From assembly GCA_964484125.1 (NCBI GenBank), contig CAZAEK010000001.1, forward strand, positions 172,310-236,309: a DNA stretch of 64,000 nt. Direction: 5' to 3'. The translations under genes were made by a program, and so were the position numbers. The notes beneath the pieces were generated by a model that ran no database searches, was not told the DNA's origin, and was given only the letters and a program-made list of their open reading frames with translations. Origin of the DNA: DSSM01 sp964484125 (lineage in GTDB: Bacteria > Bacteroidota > Ignavibacteria > Tepidaquicellales > Tepidaquicellaceae). Numbering within the stretch: the stretch's first letter is position 1; each line of letters begins with the position of its first letter. Positions 54,065-62,600 of the stretch are shown here, piece after piece.

Positions 54065-54092
54065 TTAAAGTATCCTTTTCTTTGTTAATGTT

Positions 54093-54584
54093 TCATTGTT
54101 CTTTAATAAATTCAATAACTATTTTATCCCTTTCAATATTAAGCTGAGTACATTTTACACCTGCCATTTTCAGCATTTTCTTTGACGCCTGAACGGGTTC
54201 AGTATCTTTATATTTATCTGATAAATAAAGAACCTCTTTTATGCCTGATTGTATTATAAGCTTTGCACATTCATTGCAGGGGAATAAAGCAACATAAATC
54301 CTTGCTCCGAAAAGATTTTTTGTGGAATTCAGTATAGCGTTTGCTTCTGCGTGAACTACATAAGGATATTTTGTCTCATTAGCTGTTTCTGCTTTTCTCT
54401 CCCATGGGAGTTCATCATCACTACATCCCTTTGGAAATCCATTATAACCTATTCCAACAATTTTATTATTTTCGTCAACTATGCATGCACCAACCTGTGT
54501 ATTAGGGTCTTTACTTCTCTTTGCAGAGAGTAAGGCAATTCCCATAAAATACTCGTCCCAGCTTATGTAATTTTTGTTTTTCAA
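54093..54584 (-). CDS. dCMP deaminase family protein
   Basis: A 163-residue zinc deaminase converting dCMP to dUMP for thymidylate synthesis. Zinc site His78-Ala-Glu80 (VVHAEANAIL) and Cys103/Cys106 (FPCNECAKLI); the N-terminal ALLSAKRSKDPNTQVGACIVD is the deoxycytidylate deaminase hallmark. The start is TTG at 54584, overlapping the TGA of the upstream kinase-like gene by four bases. Confidence 0.93.
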   Translation of the reverse strand: MKNKNYISWDEYFMGIALLSAKRSKDPNTQVGACIVDENNKIVGIGYNGFPKGCSDDELPWERKAETANETKYPYVVHAEANAILNSTKNLFGARIYVALFPCNECAKLIIQSGIKEVLYLSDKYKDTEPVQASKKMLKMAGVKCTQLNIERDKIVIEFIKEQ

Positions 54585-55117
54585 ATTATTTTATCAATTT
54601 CTTTGTATAAATTTTCAAAGTCAGAATCATTGACTATTAAATAATCACAAAAACATATAGGTCCGCCTTTTTCTATATTTTCAATTTCACTTATATCACG
54701 TGATTCAGATTGCTCATAGGTCAGCGGTCTGATTTCTCTTGTCATTAATCTTTTATACCTTATCGCCTTATCAGTATGAATTGCTACAAGTTTAAAAGCT
54801 TCTCCGAATTCGTTTTTTATCACTTTGTATTCAGACCATGAATATAGACTTTCAATTACAACATTGCCTTTTTTATAAAGCTCTCTTATTTTATCAATAC
54901 TCTTTACAGCCATAGCAGACATACCGTATTTTTGCCTTAAATCTTCCCTGACTGTTCTTTCGTTTTGTTCATTGATTTCAAGATTCCTCGATTTAAGTTC
55001 ATCCAGAACAACCTCACCGAAGTAAACCCTTGAATATCCTTTTTCTACAAACCTTTTAACAGCTTCCGATTTTCCGGAGCCACACATTCCGACGACTGCA
55101 TAAATTCTGTTGCTCAT
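54581..55117 (-). CDS. P-loop nucleotide kinase-like protein (UPF0200/dephospho-CoA kinase-like)
   Basis: A 178-residue P-loop protein with Walker A GMCGSGKSE, a LID-like basic stretch (RYKRLMTREIRPLTYEQSESRD) and overall similarity to archaeal UPF0200 and dephospho-CoA kinase-type proteins. The 4-base overlap with the dCMP deaminase gene suggests a shared role in deoxynucleotide metabolism, which is inference only. Confidence 0.72.
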   Translation of the reverse strand: MSNRIYAVVGMCGSGKSEAVKRFVEKGYSRVYFGEVVLDELKSRNLEINEQNERTVREDLRQKYGMSAMAVKSIDKIRELYKKGNVVIESLYSWSEYKVIKNEFGEAFKLVAIHTDKAIRYKRLMTREIRPLTYEQSESRDISEIENIEKGGPICFCDYLIVNDSDFENLYKEIDKII

Positions 55118-55515
55118 TTCAGAAATTGCTTTTTAGGGGTTAAAGTAGTCTCTGATTTAACAAAAAATATTTCATCTTTTACCGGATTGTAAAACTTCTG
55201 AATTAGCAAATTCTTTTCAGTCTCTCCTTCATAATATGTTAACAGAAAAAGTGATGAGGATATCTCATCAATTGTTACCTTTTCAGATTTCGAAACCATT
55301 GGATAAATTTCATTTTCAAGATATAGCTCTAAATCTTCATCATTTGCTCCTAAAATCTGATTAGATAATACATAGCTAAATGCTTCAGGTGGGCTCAGCG
55401 ATGTAGTATCTTCGCCCTCATTATTTTCCTGATTGTTGCGGATTACCGTTTCGTTTGTTTTATTTCCGCATGAAATAAAAATAAATGCAAAAATCAGAAT
55501 AAATAAATATTTCAT
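55114..55515 (-). CDS. Small lipoprotein, unknown function
   Basis: A 133-residue protein with a clear lipoprotein signal (LFILIFAFIFISC, Cys16), then an Asn/Glu-rich linker and a small alpha/beta region. No family recognised. It overlaps its neighbours on both sides by four bases, so it is part of the operon led by the serine palmitoyltransferase-like gene. Confidence 0.7.
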   Translation of the reverse strand: MKYLFILIFAFIFISCGNKTNETVIRNNQENNEGEDTTSLSPPEAFSYVLSNQILGANDEDLELYLENEIYPMVSKSEKVTIDEISSSLFLLTYYEGETEKNLLIQKFYNPVKDEIFFVKSETTLTPKKQFLK

Positions 55516-56705
55516 TTTATAATGCCCATTTCCTTTCCGATATCTCCGAATACTTCTATAATTCTGTTTAAATGTTTATCTTCGTGAGTTGCCATATATG
55601 AAGTGCGGAGCATTGATAAATTTTGCGGAACACCCGGAGAGACAAATGCATTAACAAAAATTCCGTTGTCAAATAATTTTCTCCAGAATGTGAATGTAAG
55701 GGTATCTTCGCCTAATATTACAGGCACTATTGGAGTTCTTCCTTCGAGAACATTAAATCCCATTTCTGAGAGAGCTTTTCTTACTTTTGAAGCATTTGAA
55801 ATCAGTCTATCAACTCTCTCCGGTTCAGATTCGAGAATCTCAAGAGCTGCCATTGCAGCGGCTACTGAGGCAGGAGTTGGAGAAGCAGAAAATATTAAAG
55901 CTGAAGAGTGATGTTTAAGATAATTAATTACTCTTTCTTCACCTGCTACAAATCCGCCAAGTGATGCAAGTGTTTTAGAAAAAGTTCCCATTATCATATC
56001 AACCTCTGATTCGAGACCGAATTCTGAAGCTGTACCTCTTCCACCTTTACCTATAACACCAAGTGAATGTGCATCATCAACTAAAAGTCTTGCTCCGTAT
56101 TTTTTGCATACATTGACAATTCCATCAAGCATCGCAATTTCACCGGTTGTCGAAAAAACACCGTCTGTTGCCACTAATTTTGCAGCAGGTTCAGGAATCT
56201 GCTTTAAAACTCTTTCCAGGTCTTCAACATCATTATGTTTGTATCTTAAATGCTCTGCAAAAATACCTTTTGCCATAATGTTTCCAGCAACTATACTTGC
56301 GTGATTGTCTTTATCGGAAATTATATAATCGCCTTTATTTACGAGTGTAGGAATGATGCCCTGAGCGGTCTGATAACCGGTAGAATATAATAATACCGCT
56401 TCCTTATTTAAAAATTTAGCAAGTTTTTCTTCAAGTTTAATGTGTAAATCAAGAGTGCCTGTTAAATATCTTGAGCCTGAACAACCGGTTCCATATTTCT
56501 TCGTAGCTTCAAGAGCTGCTTCGAGAACCTTTGGATGGGTAGTCAATCCGTGATAATTATTCGATCCCGCCATAATTACTTCTTTTCCTCCGATTTTAAC
56601 AACAGGTCCTTCATTTTGCTCAATAGCCCTGAAATATGGATAAACACCTGCTGCTTTTACCTCATCAGCTCTCGTAAAGTTATAACACTTTGAAAAAATA
56701 TCCAT
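55512..56705 (-). CDS. Serine palmitoyltransferase-like alpha-oxoamine synthase
   Basis: PLP enzyme (fold type I, class II) of 397 residues in the SPT/KBL/BioF family that condenses an acyl-CoA with an amino acid. The N-terminal GVYPYFRAIEQNEGP and GSRYLTGTLDLHIKLEE resemble the Bacteroides serine palmitoyltransferase; the PLP His is His135 (DNHAS) and Lys244 forms the aldimine (GTFSKTLASLGG). An SPT role would start sphingolipid synthesis; glycine C-acetyltransferase is the alternative. An extended SDR that could reduce the ketosphinganine product is divergent 102 bases away. Confidence 0.82.
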   Translation of the reverse strand: MDIFSKCYNFTRADEVKAAGVYPYFRAIEQNEGPVVKIGGKEVIMAGSNNYHGLTTHPKVLEAALEATKKYGTGCSGSRYLTGTLDLHIKLEEKLAKFLNKEAVLLYSTGYQTAQGIIPTLVNKGDYIISDKDNHASIVAGNIMAKGIFAEHLRYKHNDVEDLERVLKQIPEPAAKLVATDGVFSTTGEIAMLDGIVNVCKKYGARLLVDDAHSLGVIGKGGRGTASEFGLESEVDMIMGTFSKTLASLGGFVAGEERVINYLKHHSSALIFSASPTPASVAAAMAALEILESEPERVDRLISNASKVRKALSEMGFNVLEGRTPIVPVILGEDTLTFTFWRKLFDNGIFVNAFVSPGVPQNLSMLRTSYMATHEDKHLNRIIEVFGDIGKEMGIIK

Positions 56706-56807
56706 AAAAAAATTTGTTAATTTTTTACAAACTTATAATATCGGTAAAAATTTATTAATAGAAAATGCATTTAATTATTCATAAATTGTTGAATAAATTG
56801 AAAATTA

Positions 56808-57794
56808 ATGAAAACAAAAGCATTTATAACAGGCGCAACGGGATTTGTCGGGAGTCATCTTGTTGATTCCCTTTTGAATAAAAATTGGGAAATCAGATGC
56901 CTTAGAAGAAAGACGTCATCTGTAAAGTGGCTTGAAGGAAAAGATGTAACATTTATTGACGGAGATTTATTTTCAAACTCTGCTCTCGAAGAAGCTGTAA
57001 AAGATGTTGACTACATTTTTCACGTTGCCGGAGTTGTAAAAGCAAAAAGCGAAGCCGATTTTGAAAAATCAAATTACCTTGCAACAAAAAATCTTCTTGA
57101 AATTTCCTGTAGAGTAAATCCGGCTCTGAAAAAATTCGTCCATATTTCCTCACAGGCAGTATGCGGTCCGACCCCAGGAAATAAACCAATTGATGAAAAC
57201 TATGTTCCCAAACCGATGACGGCTTATGCACGAACAAAGCTGATGGCTGAAAACGAGGTCCTGAGATATAAAGATAAATTCCCGGTTGTAATAGTCCGGC
57301 CTCCGGCTGTTTACGGTCCCCGTGATACGGAAATATTTATTTACTTTAAGACCTATAATATGGGAATAAACAGTATTATTGGGTTTGGAGATAAATATCT
57401 GAGTCTCGTATATGTAACTGATCTGGTTAAAGGAATTGAACTTGCCGCTGAATCTAATATACAGAGCGGAGAAATATTTTTCATTTGTGATGATAATGTT
57501 TATAACTGGGATGATATAAGCAATATAACAGAACAGTTGATGAATAAAAAAGCATTTAAGATAAGAGTACCTCATTGGGTAGTTTACACTGCAGGTGCAT
57601 TAGCACAATTTTTTGCTATGTTCTCCAAAAAACCTGCAACTCTTAACCTTGAGAAATGTAAAGATATTACTCAAAAATACTGGACTTGCTCAAATAAGAA
57701 AGCAAAAGATATACTCGGATTTAAACCTGAATATAATCTCGAAAAAGGTTTTGCCGAAACTATTAATTGGTATAAAAAGGAAGGTTGGCTTTGA
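56808..57794 (+). CDS. Extended SDR (NAD-dependent epimerase/dehydratase family)
   Basis: A 328-residue protein with Rossmann motif TGATGFVGSHL, DVDYIFHVAGVV, catalytic Ser in HISSQAVCG and YxxxK (YARTK), then VVIVRPPAVYGPRD. Family members reduce sugar, sterol or keto-lipid substrates. Bacterial ketosphinganine reductase (CerR of Caulobacter) belongs to this same superfamily, and this gene is divergent from an SPT-like gene, so CerR is a reasonable hypothesis. Its stop overlaps the argS start. Confidence 0.85.
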   Translation: MKTKAFITGATGFVGSHLVDSLLNKNWEIRCLRRKTSSVKWLEGKDVTFIDGDLFSNSALEEAVKDVDYIFHVAGVVKAKSEADFEKSNYLATKNLLEISCRVNPALKKFVHISSQAVCGPTPGNKPIDENYVPKPMTAYARTKLMAENEVLRYKDKFPVVIVRPPAVYGPRDTEIFIYFKTYNMGINSIIGFGDKYLSLVYVTDLVKGIELAAESNIQSGEIFFICDDNVYNWDDISNITEQLMNKKAFKIRVPHWVVYTAGALAQFFAMFSKKPATLNLEKCKDITQKYWTCSNKKAKDILGFKPEYNLEKGFAETINWYKKEGWL

Positions 57795-59440
57795 TAAACT
57801 ACATAAAATTCATTATTGAAAAATCGTTATTTAAGTTAAATTACCCTGTTAAAGACCAAACAATTGATATTCCTAAAGAAGAAAAACATGGAGATTATTC
57901 CTCAAATATAGCTATGCTTTTAACAAAGGAATTAAAAAAAGCTCCGGGAATAATTGCATCTGAGATTATTGATAATATTGAAATTGATAAAGACCGAATT
58001 TCAAAAATTGAAATTGCTGGTCCCGGTTTTATAAACTTTTTTATTAGCGATTCATTCTATACTAAAGAACTTAATATTATTTTAGAACTTGGTGATAATT
58101 TCGGGAAGTCTGAAAAGAACAAAAGTAAAAGAGCAAACCTCGAGTGGGTGAGTGCCAATCCTACTAAACCATTACATGCAGGGCACGGGAGACAGGTTTG
58201 TCTTGGTAAATCTATAGCAAACCTGCTCGAATGGTCAGGATTTACTTTGACAAGAGAGTATTATTACAATGACGCCGGCAATCAGATGACATTACTTGCA
58301 AAGTCGGTAAAAGCGAGATATGAACAAATATTTGACGAACAATACCCATTCCCGGAAGATGGATATCAGGGTGAGTACATAAAAGATATTGCAAGATTGA
58401 TTTACGAAGAAAAAGGTAGTTCACTGCGTGGTACAGACGAACTCGACTATTTCAGAAAGAAAGGTGAAGAATACAATTTTGCTTCAATCAAAAAAACTCT
58501 TTCAGAACTTGGAATTCACCACGATGTATTTTTCAATGAATCATCTTTATACACTGAAGGTAAAATAAAAAAGATAATTGAAGATTTTAAAAATGCAGGT
58601 CTGACTTATGAAAAAGACGGTGCAATCTGGTTGAAGCTCGAAAAAGAACAGGAACACCAGAAAGATAAAGTCATTGTGAAAGCAAGCGGTGAGCCAACTT
58701 ACAGATTGCCAGATATGGCATACCACATAAACAAAATCGAACGGGGTTATGACTTAATCGTTGATATTTTTGGTTCCGACCACGGAGAAACTTACAGGGA
58801 AGTTTTAAAGGGAATTTCATCACTTGGATATGATACATCAAATATCAAAGTTATTATACATCAGATGGTAACTTTTAAAACAGGAAGTGAATCAGTGAAA
58901 ATGTCAGGAAGGTTCGGAACATTTTATACACTCGATGATTTATTATCTGATATTGGGAAAGATGCAGTACAGTTTTTCTTTATAATGCGTTCAGCTGGTT
59001 CCCACCTTGATTTTGATATTGAACTCGCAAAAGACGAATCAGATAAGAATCCTGTTTATTATCTTCAGTATGCTCATGCAAGAATCTGCGGAATATTGCG
59101 GAATGCAGAAGAGCTTATGGAAGATTTCAGCGTGGATAAAATTGATTTCGCATTATTAAAAGAAAAAGATGAAATTGACCTTATAAAAATTTTATTGCAG
59201 TTTCCTTTGGAAGTGGAATCAGCTTCTACAACACTGGAGCCGCATAAGATAATTACGTATCTCAACCATGTTGCAGAAAATTTTCATAGATTTTACAGAA
59301 ACTGCCGTGTGATTAATCAGGATAACAGGGCTCTATCTTTTGCCCGTCTCGGGCTTTGTTTATCTGCAAAACAGATTTTGAAAAACGGGTTCAATATCAT
59401 TGGGATTTCTGCTCCCGAACGAATGGAAAAAACAGAGTAG
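57791..59440 (+). CDS. argS: Arginyl-tRNA synthetase
   Basis: Class I synthetase of about 549 residues. HIGH-type motif NPTKPLHAGHGRQVCLGKS near residue 119, YYNDAGNQ, and the KMSKS-equivalent VKMSGRFGTFYTLDDLL near 376; the N-terminal Add-1 and C-terminal DALR domains are complete. I place the start at TTG 57791, which overlaps the upstream TGA and sits six bases after a GGAAGG tract; TTG 57785 has no room for a ribosome-binding site. Its stop codon lies inside the first copy of the 90-bp repeat. Confidence 0.95.
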   Translation: MINYIKFIIEKSLFKLNYPVKDQTIDIPKEEKHGDYSSNIAMLLTKELKKAPGIIASEIIDNIEIDKDRISKIEIAGPGFINFFISDSFYTKELNIILELGDNFGKSEKNKSKRANLEWVSANPTKPLHAGHGRQVCLGKSIANLLEWSGFTLTREYYYNDAGNQMTLLAKSVKARYEQIFDEQYPFPEDGYQGEYIKDIARLIYEEKGSSLRGTDELDYFRKKGEEYNFASIKKTLSELGIHHDVFFNESSLYTEGKIKKIIEDFKNAGLTYEKDGAIWLKLEKEQEHQKDKVIVKASGEPTYRLPDMAYHINKIERGYDLIVDIFGSDHGETYREVLKGISSLGYDTSNIKVIIHQMVTFKTGSESVKMSGRFGTFYTLDDLLSDIGKDAVQFFFIMRSAGSHLDFDIELAKDESDKNPVYYLQYAHARICGILRNAEELMEDFSVDKIDFALLKEKDEIDLIKILLQFPLEVESASTTLEPHKIITYLNHVAENFHRFYRNCRVINQDNRALSFARLGLCLSAKQILKNGFNIIGISAPERMEKTE

Positions 59441-59526
59441 AAGGAAGTAATCTTTTTTTCTACAAACATTGAACCCCTTACGGGGTTCTCGTAATTGCTC
59501 CAAGACTTCGTAGGAGTCGTATGTTT
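59437..59526. repeat. Tandem palindromic repeat, copy 1
   Basis: First of two about 90-bp direct copies. It begins GTAGAAGGAAGTAATC, with the argS TAG stop inside it. Terminal inverted arms CTACAAACAT (59460-59469) and ATGTTTGTAG (59521-59530) enclose two smaller hairpins. It resembles repetitive extragenic palindromes (REP/BIME-like), not a CRISPR unit. Confidence 0.85.
59471..59488. other. Perfect inner hairpin of the repeat
   Basis: GAACCCC-TTAC-GGGGTTC, a 7-bp GC-rich stem with a four-base loop, repeated exactly in copy 2. A second, imperfect hairpin (59504-59518) follows in each copy. There is no T run after it, so it is not a standard terminator. Confidence 0.8.
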
Positions 59527-59617
59527 GTAGAAGGAAGTAATCTTTTTTTTCTACAAACATTGAACCCCTTACGGGGTTCTCGTAATAGCTCCAAGACTCC
59601 GTAGGGGTTTTATGTTT
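59527..59617. repeat. Tandem palindromic repeat, copy 2
   Basis: Second copy with one extra T in the T run and a few substitutions in the inner hairpin (GACTCCGTAGGGGTT instead of GACTTCGTAGGAGTC). A decayed third start (GTAAAAAGAA) follows. It lies between convergent argS and the macroglobulin gene; the remaining ~40 bases up to that gene hold nothing else I can name. Confidence 0.85.
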
Positions 59618-59656
59618 GTAAAAAGAATTACAGATAAAAGGGCTACAAAGTAATTT

Positions 59657-62600
59657 CTATTCCTTAATGTTAAGCTTCATATATGGAGTACTTCCATTAA
59701 CATCGGTATAATACATTAACATCCCCTTTGTTGGGTTCACATTATATTCGCCCGGAATCTGTGCTCTCATAATATAGCTGAATTCCTGCTCACCGCCGTA
59801 CAAATATGTTGCAAAGAATGTTACCTTATTATCTCTTATATCCTTATCGGCATACCACCATCTCCACCAGTAATATGTATATCCTTCGTAATCTTTTTCG
59901 CCTTCGATATTGTAAGCCCAGTCATCTTTTGTAATTTCACAACCTGCAGGGATTGGGTCTTCAAGCATAAAGTAGTTCAAAGCATCTTCCTTTGAATATA
60001 CTTTAATCTTAACGAGAATCATATCTCCTGATTTCACGGTTCCGTCAAAATATTTTTTCCTGTATTCAATTTTATCACCTTTATAGTATTCGTATTTCTC
60101 AAGTTTGAAGTATTCTCTCTCAACTCTGAAACCTGATTCATTAGCAGAATATCCTGCATACCTGTCAGAATAAGTTACCGAACCTGAGAAATATACCTTT
60201 CCGATTCCAAGTTTCTCAATTCTAATGTCATTATCTCCTGTTTTCAGATAACCCGAATCAATTGTAATTACTTCATCTTTTTTGAAAACATCTTCTTTTG
60301 TAAATTTCTTTTCCGTTACCATCTTTCCGTTTACATAAACCTTTGTTATGAAATCCGGTTCAAGTTCTTTTGAATATTTCAGATAATCAACCATTGCAAA
60401 TACTATCATAGCTGTTTCCTGAGTATTTCTCCAACTTACTCCCTGTCTTTGCATCAGAAGCCATCTGACAATCTTTCCTACAAGCGGTGATTCGGGTTTA
60501 ATTGCCATAAAGGTTTTAAGTATCATAGCCGTTGTCTGGACTTTATCATCCTGCCATCTGTAATGGAAACTGCTTCCTTCCCAGAATGCTGCATCATCAC
60601 CATAATATTTAACCTTATTTTCGAGTTCGGAAATTAATTCAAGAGATTTCTGTTTATCGCCGTTATAGTGATATGCACTTGCAAGAAGCGATAAAGCAAA
60701 AGGATTCATTCCGTATTTATAATGTTTTCCTATCTCATCGTTTAATTTTTTATCTTCTTTCTTATCAACAGCAGATAAAACGTAAAGCATATATGCTTTA
60801 GTAACTTCATCATCATTATTTTTCAGATGGTTTTTCAATGCCTTTATTGCCTTTGAAATTACCCCACCCTGTATTTTATAACCTGCTTTTTCGGCAATAC
60901 TAAGGCCATAAATAACATAGGCAGTCATATATGGTGATGATTCGTCATTCATCCACCAGCCCCATCCGCCGTCATAATGCTGGAATGTATATAGTCTGTT
61001 AAGACCTGCCTCAACCATTTTCGGGAGTTCCTTTTCAAGTTTTTCGTTTAAAGGAACATTAAGCTCTTTAAATGCTTCAGCAACTATAACGCTCGGCAGA
61101 AATCTGCTCATTGTCTGCTCAACACATCCATAGGGATAACCTGCAAGTTCGTCTAAAGAAGAAAGCAAGGTTCCAGCTATTGAAGGCGATACCGATATTT
61201 TCATAACAGCAGAACCTATATTCATATCCACAGGAAGACTCAGAGTTTTAAATTCAGTTTTATTTACATCATTAAAATCTATTATTACATTCCTGGTTAC
61301 TTCAAGTCCCTGAGATTGCATTGGCACCTTAAATTCAACTGCGTCTGACTCTTCATTTGTCAATGCCTCGCAATACAGCTTTGCTTTCCCTGTTGTTCCT
61401 GTAACTTTAACCTTCCAGTCAAGCTGAACTTCGGAATTCGGTTTTATTTCAAGCTTCTTTTGTTCTGCATCAAGTAGTTGAACACCTTCGGCTTTAAAAT
61501 TAACGGTTGTATATTTAGCAGTACTCAGATAGTTATGAATTACAGTTGTAATTGTAACTTCATCTCCGTTCTGTAAAAATCTCGGATTTTCCATTCTCAC
61601 GAGTAAATCTTTTTTTGTTACAACTTTTGCAATGTTCTGACCTACTTTAGTATCTTCTGTAATTACCCTTGCAGTAACTCTCCATTCTGTTAAGTTATCC
61701 GGATATTTAATCATAACAGTTGCGTAACCATTCGCATCTGTTCTGACAAAAGGAGTCCATAGAATTGCATCTCTGAAATCAGAACGCAATTCTGGTTCTA
61801 CGGTCTGTTCTTCTTCTTCTTTTAACTCTTTTTTCCCCTTTCCATTTTTATCATAATCCTTTTTCTCAGCATTCTGTATTTTGTTCGTCTTATCAACAGG
61901 TGCCATAGTTTCATTTGTGATACCGCTCCTTTCATCTATACCCTGATCTTCTGCATAATAGCCCGGCTTAATTTCATTTTTAGTTTTATCAAATTTTATA
62001 TCTGAATTGACAACTTTACCTTTAATAACTTTTATTTTTATATTAGAAGATTCATCTTCATTATCATACAATACTGATACATCATATTCACCTTCAGGCA
62101 TTTTGAATTCAAAATTGCCTTCACTATCAGTAACCGTTGCAAAATATTTCCCATCAATTACTATAGTAAAGCCCTCAAGCGGTTCACCGTTTTTATCTGT
62201 AAGCTTACCTTTCACAGTTCCCATCTCACTTGCTTTAAGCGATTTGACATTAAATCTTTCAAGTATTGTCATCAACCTTGAATAACCGTAATTTGACCTG
62301 TTAAAATTGTAGTTTACGGGAATATAAGTATTACTTCTTCCATAGAAAAACTTCCTGATATCCTTTGTTGCATCCTGCTTAATATAATATATACTTTCGT
62401 CAATTACTCCGAGAGATACTTCAGCATTCGGAACCGGACTTCCCATATAATCAATAACTCTTACTTTGAGTTCACCTTCTTCTTTCGGTTTATAAATACT
62501 TTTCGAAGGGAATAATTCAACAGTAAGGAATTTATCCTCAGGGACAATGACAATATGCTTTGTACCTGTATAATATGTTTCGTTAAGAACGTAAGTTACA

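Noticed and set aside
59437..59617. Short CRISPR array
   Set aside because: Only two units, directly abutting, with nearly the whole unit conserved and no unique spacers; no cas genes in the window. A palindromic REP-like tandem repeat fits better.
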